DNA from: CALJDF01 sp038121105
GTDB lineage: Bacteria; Pseudomonadota; Alphaproteobacteria; SHVP01
NCBI GenBank assembly: GCA_038121105.1
Contig: JAYONB010000001.1
Span: 1 to 64,000 of the forward strand
Reading direction: 5' to 3'
DNA: 64,000 nt
The notes under the pieces were generated by a model. That model made no database searches. It was not told the DNA's origin and was given only the letters and a program-made list of their open reading frames with translations. Positions 32,607 to 42,100 of this stretch are shown here, in pieces. Made by a program: the position numbers and the translations under genes. Every line of letters begins with the position of its first letter. Within the stretch, counting starts at the first letter, position 1.

Positions 32607-33766
32607 ACGACCTCGTTCTTCTTGAGCAGATTGATCACGACCTCGGCCGCGGCTTCGCTGGGGAGCTTTTCGCCTGGCCTCAGCATGTGGAGGGCGTCGA
32701 TATAGGCTTGCCGTTGGGCGTCCCTAGCATTGGAGTCGGTTAAGAGCGTTGCCACGGCCGAGGTCAGTATGTCGGGGCGGCAGTCGCCGAGGATGTATTC
32801 GGGGATGGCGCGGCGCTCGAGCAAAATGTTGACCAACGACACGTGCTCGGTTTTGACCAAACGTTTGGCAATCGCGCCCGTGAGCCGATTGACATCGTAG
32901 GCGATGACGGCTGGGACGCCGGCAAGCGCAAGTTCTACCGACACGGTTCCCGATGCCGCCAAGGCGATTTCAGCGGCGGCAAAGGCATCGCGCCGGGCGT
33001 TTTCGCCGACCACGACAACCGGTTCGCCGGGCCAATCACCGACGGCTTGGTCGACCGCATCCCTCACATGTTCGACCGTAGGCGCGACGATGCGGAGCGA
33101 TGGATGTGCAGCCACGAGACGCCGCACCGTTTCGCCAAAGATCGGTAAAAGCCGGTCGGTTTCACTGCGCCTGCTGCCTGGCAAGACAACAAGGATGGGC
33201 GTGTCTAGGGCGATGCTGTGGCGTTTGCGAAAGGATGCGGCGTCACCCGTCTGCGCGTTCTCCACGGCGGGATGACCGACGAAGGTCGTTGCGAGGCCAA
33301 CCGACTCGAAGTACGGGGGTTCAAACGGCAACAAGGCAAGGAGATGGTCGAACAACGGCGCAATCTTCTTCGCCCGCCCCGGGCGCCAGGCCCAAACAGA
33401 CGGCGCGACATAGTGGACGCGCGGTGTGTGCGAATCGATCAGTCGGCGTGCTAGTCGAAAGTTGAAGCCAGGCGCGTCGATGGTGACCAATACATCTGGA
33501 CGTTCTTGGTGGACGCGCGCCGCGGTGTCGCGAATGTGACGCATGAGACGCGGAATTCTGGGAATGACCTCAACCAATCCCATAACCGCGAGGTCGTCGA
33601 TCGGCACAGAGCTTCTTAGACCTTGGGCTGCCATCGCGGGGCCGCCGACGCCAACGAAGGTGACGCCGCGCATTCGCCGCTTCAGCGCCGCCATCAACGA
33701 GGCACCCAGTCGATCGCCCGAGGGTTCGCCGGCAACCAGCATGACTTTCGGGCTTGATGCGGTCAC
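32603..33766 (-). CDS. lpxB: Lipid-A-disaccharide synthase
   Basis: LpxB joins UDP-diacylglucosamine and lipid X to form the lipid A disaccharide. The protein is 387 residues from a GTG that overlaps the lpxI stop by four bases. It starts VTASSPKVMLVAGEPSGDRL, the family opening. It contains VLVTIDAPGFNFRLARRL, RVHYVAPSVWAWRPGRAKKI (the glycosyltransferase core), ILVVLPGSRRSE and ALAASGTVSVELALAGVPAV. The longer open frame above the GTG lies inside lpxI and is a shadow. It follows lpxI, which supplies lipid X. Confidence 0.96.
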   Translation of the reverse strand: MTASSPKVMLVAGEPSGDRLGASLMAALKRRMRGVTFVGVGGPAMAAQGLRSSVPIDDLAVMGLVEVIPRIPRLMRHIRDTAARVHQERPDVLVTIDAPGFNFRLARRLIDSHTPRVHYVAPSVWAWRPGRAKKIAPLFDHLLALLPFEPPYFESVGLATTFVGHPAVENAQTGDAASFRKRHSIALDTPILVVLPGSRRSETDRLLPIFGETVRRLVAAHPSLRIVAPTVEHVRDAVDQAVGDWPGEPVVVVGENARRDAFAAAEIALAASGTVSVELALAGVPAVIAYDVNRLTGAIAKRLVKTEHVSLVNILLERRAIPEYILGDCRPDILTSAVATLLTDSNARDAQRQAYIDALHMLRPGEKLPSEAAAEVVINLLKKNEVV

Positions 33767-34593
33767 GGCACGTCTAGCGTTTGGTCCTCGACGAATGCAG
33801 TCACGAAGAGCCCATGCGCATCGGCTTTTTGCCTTAGCGCATCTTGGTCCATCACCAGTGCCGCATGCGCTTCGACGGCGATACCTGAAAGCTTGGCGTC
33901 GACGCACCGCCGGACAGTTTCCAGCCCGATCGAAGGTAAATCGACCCGGTCGTCTTGGCCGGGTTTGCGCATTTTGACCAGGACGCCGCCCGTCTCACCG
34001 TCGACGCCGGCGCAGCGGTCGATTAGCTTGTCGGTGCCTTCCGGTCCTTCGATCCCCAGCACGCGGCGGCGGCGGACGACGACGGCTTGGCCGATATCGT
34101 AGGGACCGAGGACGCGGAGCAGGTCTCGCGCGATCTGGATGTCGGCTTCGTCTTCCGCAGAAGGACTGGCCGAGCCGAATGCGCCGGGGCCGATTTGAAG
34201 GGCAGGCAACAGCGTTTCCGCGCCGACGACCGTGAAGCCTTCTTGCTCGAGAACGTCGGCTAACACGCGAAGTAGTGCGTCGTCGCCTTTGGCGCGCAGC
34301 AGTTTGGGCAGTAACCGGGTGGCCTTGAGGTCCAGCTTGAGTTGGTTGTAGGCGGGCCGGCGAAAATGCCCGGCCATCGTGACCTCTTCACATCCTGCGT
34401 CTTTCAGGGTGCGTAGGATCGTGCCGACCTTGCCGAGGTGGACGCAGGTATTGGGTGCGTCCGATATATGGGGATTGAAATTGTCGCCCTCGAAAGTGAT
34501 GACATGAACACCTCGGCCTTGCGTATTGCAGGACTCCACAAGGCGCCGGGGAAGAGGCCCTGTGCCCGCGAGAATCCCGACCTTAGCCGGCAC
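33763..34593 (-). CDS. lpxI: UDP-2,3-diacylglucosamine pyrophosphatase, LpxI type
   Basis: LpxI hydrolyses UDP-2,3-diacylglucosamine to lipid X. It replaces LpxH in alphaproteobacteria and attacks the other phosphorus. The 276-residue DUF1009-type protein starts AKVGILAGTGPLPRRLVESC and contains VHLGKVGTILRTLKDAGC, TMAGHFRRP, DIGQAVVVRRRRVLGIEGPE and LPSIGLETVRRC. Position between lpxA and lpxB agrees. It overlaps lpxA by 11 bases and lpxB by four, so expression of the three is tightly linked. Confidence 0.95.
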   Translation of the reverse strand: MPAKVGILAGTGPLPRRLVESCNTQGRGVHVITFEGDNFNPHISDAPNTCVHLGKVGTILRTLKDAGCEEVTMAGHFRRPAYNQLKLDLKATRLLPKLLRAKGDDALLRVLADVLEQEGFTVVGAETLLPALQIGPGAFGSASPSAEDEADIQIARDLLRVLGPYDIGQAVVVRRRRVLGIEGPEGTDKLIDRCAGVDGETGGVLVKMRKPGQDDRVDLPSIGLETVRRCVDAKLSGIAVEAHAALVMDQDALRQKADAHGLFVTAFVEDQTLDVP

Positions 34594-35383
34594 GTTCAGC
34601 TTCGGGTTGGCAGATCGAACGCGTGGAGTCGGATTGGATGAAGCTGACGATTTCTATCACCACCGCGTTTTCCCTAAAGAGCTTGGCGACATCGGCGAGC
34701 CGTTCCTGCAAGGTGCCTTCGGGCGCGAACAGTAAACGGTAGGCGTGACGCAAATCGTGGATCGCCTGGCGATCGAAGCCACGCCGTTTGAGACCGATGA
34801 TATTGAGTCCCGAAAGGTGCGCGCGATTGCCGGTGACCGAGCCATAGGGGATGACATCGTTTTCCACGCCCGTCATACCACCAACCATGGCATGCGCACC
34901 GATCCGAACGAATTGGTGCACCGCGGACAACCCGCCGAGAATTGCGGAGTCGCCGACTTCGACATGGCCCGCCAACGTTGCGTTGTTGGCGAAGATGACG
35001 TTGTTGCCGACCTTGCAATCGTGCGCCACGTGGGCACCCGCCATGATCAAGCAATTGTCACCGACTTGGGTGAGCAACCCGCCCCCCTCGGTACCGGGGT
35101 TGAGGGTCGCGTTCTCTCGGATGACGACATTTTCGCCGATCACAAGCCGCGATTCTTCGCCGCGATATTTGAGGTCCTGCGGCTGCAGTCCGACCGCTGC
35201 GAAGGGAAACACCGTTCCGCCCGGCCCCAGCGTCGTGATGCCGTCTAGAACCACGTGGCTCTTAAGGGTGGTTCGGTCTCCAACTTGAACTTTGTCACCG
35301 ACGACGCAATAGGGGCCGATGGTGACCCCCTCCCCGAGTTCGGCACCTCTAGCGACAATGGCAGTTGGGTGAACGTCGGTCAC
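34583..35383 (-). CDS. lpxA: UDP-N-acetylglucosamine acyltransferase
   Basis: LpxA adds the first 3-hydroxyacyl chain to UDP-GlcNAc, the committed entry to lipid A. The protein is 266 residues from a GTG overlapping the fabZ stop by four bases (GTGA). The left-handed beta-helix shows as hexapeptide repeats from residue 2 to about 190. Family segments are VHPTAIVARGAELGEGVTIG, FPFAAVGLQPQDLKYRGEES, HVAHDCKVGNNVIFANNATL (catalytic His) and a helical C-terminal domain after GLNIIGLKRRGFDRQAI. The frame above the GTG belongs to fabZ. Confidence 0.97.
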   Translation of the reverse strand: MTDVHPTAIVARGAELGEGVTIGPYCVVGDKVQVGDRTTLKSHVVLDGITTLGPGGTVFPFAAVGLQPQDLKYRGEESRLVIGENVVIRENATLNPGTEGGGLLTQVGDNCLIMAGAHVAHDCKVGNNVIFANNATLAGHVEVGDSAILGGLSAVHQFVRIGAHAMVGGMTGVENDVIPYGSVTGNRAHLSGLNIIGLKRRGFDRQAIHDLRHAYRLLFAPEGTLQERLADVAKLFRENAVVIEIVSFIQSDSTRSICQPEAERAG

Positions 35384-35865
35384 GCCAAGGAGCCTCCATC
35401 GTCTTCGCGAATCATGGCGGCGAACTCCGCCTCCGCAACGACGTTGCCATCTACCTTTGCGGTGGCTTGGAACTTCCAAACCGGGCCGCGGTTGCGCACT
35501 TTGACCACTTCGACCCGCATGGCATCGCCAGGTACCACCGGGCGCCGGAACCGGGCGCCGTCGATCGACATGAAATAGACCAGCTTGCCTTCGGCATCCG
35601 GGCCGAGGGTGTACACGACCAGGACGGCAGCCGTTTGCGCCATCGATTCCACAATCATGACGCCCGGCATGACGGGATGGTTCGGAAAATGGCCACGAAA
35701 CTGCGGCTCGTTGATCGAAACGTTCTTGATCCCGGTGGCGGATTGGTCGGGCACGATGTCGACGACGCGATCGATCATCAGCATGGGATACCGATGGGGA
35801 ATCATCTCCACGATACGGGAGATGTCGGCCGTATTCGCATTATTTGGGGGCACGTCTTCAGCCAT
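35380..35865 (-). CDS. fabZ: 3-hydroxyacyl-ACP dehydratase FabZ
   Basis: FabZ removes water from 3-hydroxyacyl-ACP in fatty acid elongation. It competes with LpxA for the same substrate, which makes its place between lpxD and lpxA meaningful. The 161-residue hot-dog-fold protein has the catalytic segment GHFPNHPVMPGVMIVESMAQ (His and Glu), preceded by MIPHRYPMLMIDRVVDIVPD. It overlaps lpxD by eight bases and lpxA by four. Confidence 0.97.
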   Translation of the reverse strand: MAEDVPPNNANTADISRIVEMIPHRYPMLMIDRVVDIVPDQSATGIKNVSINEPQFRGHFPNHPVMPGVMIVESMAQTAAVLVVYTLGPDAEGKLVYFMSIDGARFRRPVVPGDAMRVEVVKVRNRGPVWKFQATAKVDGNVVAEAEFAAMIREDDGGSLA

Positions 35866-36889
35866 GGTTCCTGTTCCTCTTTTTCGCCAAGCGGCTCAAG
35901 GTCGCCACCTTGATCCGCCAATCACGTACTGGTACCGCGGGAAAACCCCCGTAAGTGCCCGGTTCGAGTAGGTCATGGGTTACACCGGATTTGCCGGCAA
36001 GCGTGATGCCACTGGCCACATTTAGATGGCCAGCTAACCCCACCTGGCCCGCCATCACAACGTAGTCGCCAACCCTCGTACTGCCGGAAATACCGACCTG
36101 CGCCGCAAGGACGCACCCTTTTCCTAGCACGACATTGTGGGCGATCTGAACGAGGTTATCGAGGCGACAATGATCGCCGATAACAGTGTCGGGCCCTGCC
36201 CCGCGATCGATCGTGGTGTTCGCACCGATGTTGACGTCGTTGCCGATCATCACGCGACCGAGTTGGGGGACCGCGACAAAACCAGGCGGATTAGGGGCAA
36301 ACCCAAAACCGCATTGGCCGATGCGGACCCCTGCCCCGATTTCAACCCGGTCGCCAACGATCGCATGGGTGATCGTCGCGGCATGATGGATGGTGCATTG
36401 GCTACCGATCACGACACCACGGCCGATGCAAACGTTCGGCCCGATGACAGTCCCCTCGCCGATTTCCGCGTTTGGGCCGATCGAAGCACCGGGAGCGATG
36501 ACGCAGTCCTTCGCGATCTGCGCGGTCGGGTGAAGAATCGGGCCCTCGGGATCGACCGGTAAGGCGGACTCTGTCGGGTAAAAGATTCTGGCCGCTTGGG
36601 CAAACGCCAAGTAAGGCGTTTTGGTCTCCAGGGGCACGGTTCCTTTCGGACAATGCTCGGTGTTCGACGGGTCGACAAAGCAAGCGCCGGCGCGCGTGGC
36701 CTTGAAGGCACCAAGGTACTTTGGGTTGTCGAGGAAGCTGATGTCGGTCGGGCCCGCAGTATCGATCGGCGCGACGTCTTGAAACTGTCTTTCGGCCGGG
36801 GCTCCCGAGAGATTCTCGACATCCAAACCTGCCAGGACGTCCCGTAGCGCGAACGGACCCTGGCGATCAAAGAACCGCGGATCCGCCAT
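35858..36889 (-). CDS. lpxD: UDP-3-O-(3-hydroxyacyl)glucosamine N-acyltransferase
   Basis: LpxD adds the second hydroxyacyl chain in lipid A synthesis. The 343-residue protein has an N-terminal uridine-binding region (to about 105; ISFLDNPKYLGAFKATRAGA). A left-handed beta-helix of hexapeptides runs from about 110 to 300, with the catalytic-His segment DNLVQIAHNVVLGKGCVLAA, and a C-terminal helix. The usual lipid A gene order skp, lpxD, fabZ, lpxA is kept. It starts two bases after the skp stop. Confidence 0.97.
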   Translation of the reverse strand: MADPRFFDRQGPFALRDVLAGLDVENLSGAPAERQFQDVAPIDTAGPTDISFLDNPKYLGAFKATRAGACFVDPSNTEHCPKGTVPLETKTPYLAFAQAARIFYPTESALPVDPEGPILHPTAQIAKDCVIAPGASIGPNAEIGEGTVIGPNVCIGRGVVIGSQCTIHHAATITHAIVGDRVEIGAGVRIGQCGFGFAPNPPGFVAVPQLGRVMIGNDVNIGANTTIDRGAGPDTVIGDHCRLDNLVQIAHNVVLGKGCVLAAQVGISGSTRVGDYVVMAGQVGLAGHLNVASGITLAGKSGVTHDLLEPGTYGGFPAVPVRDWRIKVATLSRLAKKRNRNHG

Positions 36890-36891
36890 CG

Positions 36892-37482
36892 CTATTGTTG
36901 AGGCAGGTTGACCGTGATTTCGGGAAGGACTTCGTCCATTCGCGCGATGACGGCGGCCGTAATGTCGTATTGGTCAAGCGGCTGCACGAATGTCACTTGG
37001 CCTTGGTTCAAGACGAAGTTGATCCCTCGTTCGACGGCAATATCGCGGATAACCTTGCTCATTTGTTCGTTGATAGTTTGCTGCGCCTCCGCGGTCGCTT
37101 GCTGAAGCTGGCGCCCGATTTGCTGAAACTCGCGTTGGGCAAGGTCGACCTTTTCTCGAAACTTAGCCTCTTCGGCGCGGAAGGCGTCCGGCGCAAGGAT
37201 GGACCGGCGGCGTCCAAGCTCCTGTTCTTCCTGGCGCAACTCGTCTTCACGTTCGCGAATCCGGCCTTCGACGGTCGTCCGGAACTGGTCGACCTTCTGT
37301 CCTGCTGCGATTGCCGCCTTCGTCTTTTGTCCGACCTCTTGCAGGTTTACGAAGCCGATGACGGTTCCAGCCGGTGCTTGTTGGGCTTCGGCGGCATTCG
37401 GAAGGACGGTGCCGAGTGTCGCTAGCGATAGGCCGAGGGCAACACAACCTGTCTTCAGGAAGTTCATCATAGAACGCATCAT
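36892..37482 (-). CDS. skp: Skp/OmpH-family periplasmic chaperone
   Basis: Skp holds unfolded outer membrane proteins in the periplasm on their way to BamA. The chosen ATG at 37482 (196 residues) has AAGG eight bases upstream. Three further in-frame ATGs within 15 bases make the exact start uncertain. The protein has a signal peptide (cut after AEA-QQAP), then TVIGFVNLQEVGQKTKAAIA, a long Gln/Glu/Arg-rich coiled coil (about 65-145) and a closing GINFVLNQGQVTFVQPLDQY. It lies 10 bases after bamA, whose barrel folding it assists. Confidence 0.93.
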   Translation of the reverse strand: MMRSMMNFLKTGCVALGLSLATLGTVLPNAAEAQQAPAGTVIGFVNLQEVGQKTKAAIAAGQKVDQFRTTVEGRIREREDELRQEEQELGRRRSILAPDAFRAEEAKFREKVDLAQREFQQIGRQLQQATAEAQQTINEQMSKVIRDIAVERGINFVLNQGQVTFVQPLDQYDITAAVIARMDEVLPEITVNLPQQ

Positions 37483-37492
37483 CAATTCGACC

Positions 37493-39760
37493 TTAGAACC
37501 TTGTGCCAAAACTAAAGAAGATATTTTGGGTTTGATCCAGCCTTTCCTTGCGAAGGGCCGTTGCGTAGTCGATCCGGAAGGGGCCGAAGGGCGATTTCCA
37601 GGCAAAACCAACCCCGGTCGATACGCGGACCGACCCGACGTCGAACAGCGGCGACGTCCTGGCATCGTCGATTTTGGCAAGGCTGCCGGCTTGGGTGAAG
37701 GCCACGCCGTTTACTCCGAGTTCAGGTGGGAGACCTATAGGAAACCGAACCTCCGCCGTGCCGACATAGAACACGTTCCCGCCCAAGGAATCGCCAGAGT
37801 TCTTGTCCCTAGGCCCGACCCCGGCAGGTTCGAACCCCCGGAAGTTGTTTCCGCCGACGAAAAAGCGATCGCCAATTTCGACATCTTCGCCGATGCCCAC
37901 GACGAAGCCCTGCTGGACGCCGATCGAGCCGACTATATCGTCGCGAAACGGGTAAAAGGTTTCGTAGTTGATCGTATTCTTAAAATAACGCTTGGTGCCG
38001 CCGAACCCCGCGAGGGTTTGCTCCGCCGTGACACGGTAGCCTTCGGTGGGGTCGATGATGTCGTCACGTAAATCATAGATCAGCGCATGCGAAACCGACG
38101 ACGTGATGTCCGTTCCCGCCTGTTGAGCAATAAATGTCGAGACATCGTCCGCTACATTTTCGATGGTGTCTTCGCGCAAGGTGTACGTCAGTCGTTGGCG
38201 CAAGTTCTCGGTAAGCGGATAGCCTAACCGAAGCGCAAACCCGAGTTCCTTTTGGTCGAACGAACTCTCGCTTTGCAGGTCGGTGGTTTGCCGAAAGATA
38301 TCGAATCCCGCGTCGACATCGCGCTCCAGAAAAGCCGGCTCGGTGAAGGAGAGGTCGATCTCTTGGGTCCGACCGGATATCGAGATACCTGCCCGTAAAT
38401 CCTGACCACGGCCAAGCAGGTTCCTCTCCCTGATCGAAATATCGCCGATCGGGCCGTCCGTGGTCGAGAAGCCGAGCCCAAAGCTGAGCTCGCCCGTCGA
38501 TTGTTCTTGGACCTCGACGTTGATGATCGATCGATCCGGCGAGGTGCCGGCTTCACGCGAAATTTGGACGTCCCTGAAGAAACCGAGGCCCCGCACGCCG
38601 CGGCGCGACGCTTGAAGCTTGCCGGTATCGAAGGCATCGCCTTCGGCAAGTTTGAACTTGCGTCGGATGACTTTGTCGAGCGTCCGGACGTTGCCGGTGA
38701 TGTTGATCCGCTCGACGTAGACACGGGGGCCCTCGTTCATTTCGAAACTGATATCGATCACGTTAGCTTCGCGATCGATATTCAGACGCGGTCGGATATC
38801 GACAAAGGCGTAACCGAGCTGACCGACGCTGAAACTGAGGTCCTCGATGGCGAGCTCGATTTTATCGGCGTCGTAGGTGTCGCCCTTCTCGATCTCAACC
38901 ACGCCTTGGAGTTGATCCGGCGTCAGATCGCGCACCGTTGATTCGACTGTGATGTCTCCGACCTTGAAGCGCGCCCCTTCTTCGACGGCAACGGTTACGT
39001 AGAACCCTTTCCGATCAGGCGATAGATCCGCGTTCACCGAGACGACGCGGAAATCGGCATAACCTTCGCTTAGGTAGAACCGGCGTAAAAGTTCGCGATC
39101 GAATGTAATGCGGTCCGGGTCATAGGTGTCGCTGGTGCTCAAGAAACGATAGAAACGTGATTCTTTGGTGGCGATCTGGCCGCGCAACTTGCGATCGGAA
39201 AACGCCTGGTTGCCGATGAAATTAATGCGTCTGATCCCGGTAACCGGTCCTTCGTTGATTTCGAACACCAAATCGACCCGGTTCTGCTCCAACTGGATCA
39301 CTTTCGGTTCGACGGTCGCGGCAAAACGACCACTGCGACGATAGACCTGTAAGAGGCGCTGGACATCGGCTTGGACCCGGGCGCGGGTAAAGACGACGCG
39401 AGGGCGGAGTTGGACTTCCGGTTCCAACACCTCGGTGCGAATTTTGCGATTGCCTTCAAACTTCAGCCGGTTGATCACCGGACTTTCAACGACGCTCACG
39501 ACGAGCGTGGTGCCTTGCCGCCGCAAGGTTACGTCGGAAAAAAGTCCCGTTGCGAACAATGCCTTGAGCGCTCGGTCGACATCGGCGTCGGTCACGAAGG
39601 TGCCCGGTGCGATGGGTATGTACGAGGTGACGGTACCGTCCTCGACGCGCTGGTTGCCGATCACCTCGATCCGGTCGACGACTTGGGCCAAGGCGGGCAC
39701 TACCGTGGCGCCAAAAAGAAAGGTCGCTGCGACGAATGCACGCGCTAAAGAACCGAACAC
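37493..39760 (-). CDS. bamA: Outer membrane protein assembly factor BamA
   Basis: BamA is the core of the complex that inserts beta-barrel proteins into the outer membrane. From the GTG at 39760 (GAGG seven bases upstream, 755 residues) it has a clean signal peptide ending VPALAQ. Five POTRA domains follow to about residue 410 (first: VVDRIEVIGNQRVEDGTVTS), then a 16-strand barrel. The conserved RGFEPAGVGPRD-type loop of the family is present, and the C-terminal strand ends in Phe (FFSFGTRF), the sorting signal. An ATG 16 codons upstream (39808) is inside rseP and gives an unlikely N-terminus. Confidence 0.96.
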   Translation of the reverse strand: MFGSLARAFVAATFLFGATVVPALAQVVDRIEVIGNQRVEDGTVTSYIPIAPGTFVTDADVDRALKALFATGLFSDVTLRRQGTTLVVSVVESPVINRLKFEGNRKIRTEVLEPEVQLRPRVVFTRARVQADVQRLLQVYRRSGRFAATVEPKVIQLEQNRVDLVFEINEGPVTGIRRINFIGNQAFSDRKLRGQIATKESRFYRFLSTSDTYDPDRITFDRELLRRFYLSEGYADFRVVSVNADLSPDRKGFYVTVAVEEGARFKVGDITVESTVRDLTPDQLQGVVEIEKGDTYDADKIELAIEDLSFSVGQLGYAFVDIRPRLNIDREANVIDISFEMNEGPRVYVERINITGNVRTLDKVIRRKFKLAEGDAFDTGKLQASRRGVRGLGFFRDVQISREAGTSPDRSIINVEVQEQSTGELSFGLGFSTTDGPIGDISIRERNLLGRGQDLRAGISISGRTQEIDLSFTEPAFLERDVDAGFDIFRQTTDLQSESSFDQKELGFALRLGYPLTENLRQRLTYTLREDTIENVADDVSTFIAQQAGTDITSSVSHALIYDLRDDIIDPTEGYRVTAEQTLAGFGGTKRYFKNTINYETFYPFRDDIVGSIGVQQGFVVGIGEDVEIGDRFFVGGNNFRGFEPAGVGPRDKNSGDSLGGNVFYVGTAEVRFPIGLPPELGVNGVAFTQAGSLAKIDDARTSPLFDVGSVRVSTGVGFAWKSPFGPFRIDYATALRKERLDQTQNIFFSFGTRF

Positions 39761-39770
39761 GGGCCCGCCT

Positions 39771-40904
39771 CTAACCGAACAAGCCGCTGACAAATCCAAA
39801 TACATCAAGCCGATACTTCAGATCGTTAAAAGTGGCGAAGACAAAGATCGCGATGACCACAAGCATGCCCAATCGCATGCCGAATTCTTGCGCCCGGTCG
39901 CTCAAAGGTTTTCCGCGCAACGCTTCGGCACAGTAGAACAAGAGATGGCCGCCATCTAGGAGCGGGATCGGAAAAAGATTGAAAAGTCCAAGCGCCACGG
40001 AAATGACCGCGGCGAGGTTGATCAGGCCTACCACGCTGACGCGCGCAACCTCTGACGTAACGACAGCGATACCGATGGGGCCGGATAATTGATCGGCGCT
40101 GGCATTGCCGGTCACGACATCCCCAAGGTAGACGAGGGTCGTCTCCACAACCCCATAGGTCGAGGCAACCCCCAGCCAGATCGACGCAAGAGGACCTTGG
40201 CGTTCGAGCTGCCCGGCCGGTCCGCGAATTCCGATGACGCCGATCGTCTGTGTGCTGCCGAATACCTCTCGCTCGGTTGGCGTGGGCGTGATGTCCAATT
40301 GCAGCAAGCGTTCGCCCCGGCGCACCTCGACCATGATCGGCTGCCCCGGTCGGGGCTGAACGTAGGCCTGGAGTTCTTGAAACCGTTTGATTCTCTTGCC
40401 ATCGAGCGCGGTGACTACGTCACCCGCCTCGATCCCCGCCGCCTGCGCCGCACCCTGCGGCATGACATCGACGACCAACGGTTCGCTGATCGGGCGGCCG
40501 AATGTTGCGAACATCACGGCAAAGATGACGATCGCGAGAAGGAAGTTGGCGACCGGCCCTGCGACCACGACCGCCGCACGCTGCGATAGCCTTTTGTGGT
40601 GGAAGCTTACCGCCCGTTCCTCGGCGGTCATTTCATCGAGCCCCTCTCCCTCTGCGCTGGTGGCGCCGGCGTCACCAAAGAACTTCACGTAGCCGCCCAA
40701 CGGAATCCAACTAATCCGCCAACGTGTCCCATGTTTGTCGTGCCATCCAAAGACCTCACCTCCGAAACCGATGGAGAAGGTGTCGACACGCACGCCGTTC
40801 CAGCGTGCCACCAGGAAGTGACCGAGCTCGTGGAAAAAGACCACTACAGTAATGACGGCCAAGAACGGAATGATCCTTAGAGCCGCCTCCGCAACGAAAT
40901 CCAT
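39771..40904 (-). CDS. rseP: Site-2 intramembrane zinc protease RseP
   Basis: RseP cuts membrane-embedded anti-sigma factors and leftover signal peptides. The 377-residue protein has the zinc motif HELGH in the first membrane helix (25-29), the matching LLDGGHLLFYCAEALRG near the C-terminus, and one PDZ domain between (about 115-205). E. coli RseP carries two PDZ domains; a single one is usual in this lineage. It starts two bases after dxr. The order dxr, rseP, bamA is classic. Its substrates here cannot be told from the window. Confidence 0.96.
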   Translation of the reverse strand: MDFVAEAALRIIPFLAVITVVVFFHELGHFLVARWNGVRVDTFSIGFGGEVFGWHDKHGTRWRISWIPLGGYVKFFGDAGATSAEGEGLDEMTAEERAVSFHHKRLSQRAAVVVAGPVANFLLAIVIFAVMFATFGRPISEPLVVDVMPQGAAQAAGIEAGDVVTALDGKRIKRFQELQAYVQPRPGQPIMVEVRRGERLLQLDITPTPTEREVFGSTQTIGVIGIRGPAGQLERQGPLASIWLGVASTYGVVETTLVYLGDVVTGNASADQLSGPIGIAVVTSEVARVSVVGLINLAAVISVALGLFNLFPIPLLDGGHLLFYCAEALRGKPLSDRAQEFGMRLGMLVVIAIFVFATFNDLKYRLDVFGFVSGLFG

Positions 40905-40906
40905 TT

Positions 40907-42100
40907 TTAGTTTCCACCCCGCGCGTTAAGGATTTGATGCGCAACCTGGCGTGCCTCGGCGTCGAGCGCGACGACATCGGACAACGATCCCGGCGTCTGC
41001 GCATCCATCGTTTCCAACGTGCGTTCGACCGTCGAAACAATTCCCATGAATCCGATACGCTCCTCCATGAAAGCCGCTACTGCGACTTCGTTGGACGCGT
41101 TAAGAATGGTCGGCGCCCCGTTGCCGGCTGCGAGCGCGTCACGGGCTACGCGCAAGGCCGGAAAACGTATGAGATCAGGCTTCTCGAAGGTCAGCTTGGC
41201 GATCTCAGCTAGGTCGAGGCGGTTTGACGGTGCCGTCATGCGTTCGGGCCAGGCCAAGGTGTAGGCAATCGGCGTGCGCATGTCGGGAGTGCCGAGTTGG
41301 GCCAGGACCGACCCGTCGACGTATCCCACCAAGCTGTGCACGATCGATTGCGGATGAACGAGAACCTCGATGTCGTTCACCGGCATGTCGAAGAGATAAT
41401 GCGCCTCGATGAGCTCAAGGCCCTTGTTCATCATTGTTGCCGAATCGATCGAGATTTTGGCGCCCATGTCCCAGTTCGGATGGGCCGTCGCTTGTTTGGG
41501 GGTGACGTCGGCCAAATCCTCGAGCGGGGTCTGCCGAAAAGGCCCACCCGAGGCCGTGAGGATGATGCGTTCGATCGCGGCTCGGCCCTCGAAGTCGAAG
41601 ACTTGGTAGATGGCGTTGTGTTCGGAATCAACCGGCAAGACGGTAGCACCGTGGCGTTTTACTTCGGATAGAAAGACATCGCCCGCGGTTACGAAGCATT
41701 CCTTGTTCGCGATCGCCAGAATCGCGCCTTGTTTCGCCGCCGCGATGGTCGGTGCAAGGCCGGCCGCACCGACAATGGCCGCCATCACCCAGTCGGTCGG
41801 TCGCGATGCGGCAGCAACAAGCGAGGACGGGCCGGCGGCAACCTCGATATTGGTGCCCGCCAAGGCGTCTTTCAGCGTTTGATAATGTGCCGGGTCGGCG
41901 ATCGCTGCGACTTCGGGCCGGAATTTCTTGGCTTGCTCGACAAGGGCTTCAACGTTGCGATGCGCGGTCAGGGCGACGACTTGAAAGGCGTCCGGATTCC
42001 GCGCGATCAGGTCGAGGGTATTGCAACCAATCGACCCGGTGGCGCCGAGCACCGATACCCGTCGCGGGGCTGTGGCGGTTCTCGGTTCGGCTAGGGCCAT
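40907..42100 (-). CDS. dxr: 1-deoxy-D-xylulose 5-phosphate reductoisomerase
   Basis: Dxr makes methylerythritol 4-phosphate, the first committed step of the non-mevalonate isoprenoid route. The 397-residue protein begins with the NADPH motif VSVLGATGSIGCNTLDLI. It contains AIANKECFVTAGD, LPVDSEHNAIYQ (metal ligands), LTASGGPFR, MGAKISIDSATMMNKGLE and HPQSIVHSLVGYVDGSVLAQ. It overlaps the cdsA end by ten bases. With uppS just upstream it ties isoprenoid supply to undecaprenyl carrier production. Confidence 0.98.
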   Translation of the reverse strand: MALAEPRTATAPRRVSVLGATGSIGCNTLDLIARNPDAFQVVALTAHRNVEALVEQAKKFRPEVAAIADPAHYQTLKDALAGTNIEVAAGPSSLVAAASRPTDWVMAAIVGAAGLAPTIAAAKQGAILAIANKECFVTAGDVFLSEVKRHGATVLPVDSEHNAIYQVFDFEGRAAIERIILTASGGPFRQTPLEDLADVTPKQATAHPNWDMGAKISIDSATMMNKGLELIEAHYLFDMPVNDIEVLVHPQSIVHSLVGYVDGSVLAQLGTPDMRTPIAYTLAWPERMTAPSNRLDLAEIAKLTFEKPDLIRFPALRVARDALAAGNGAPTILNASNEVAVAAFMEERIGFMGIVSTVERTLETMDAQTPGSLSDVVALDAEARQVAHQILNARGGN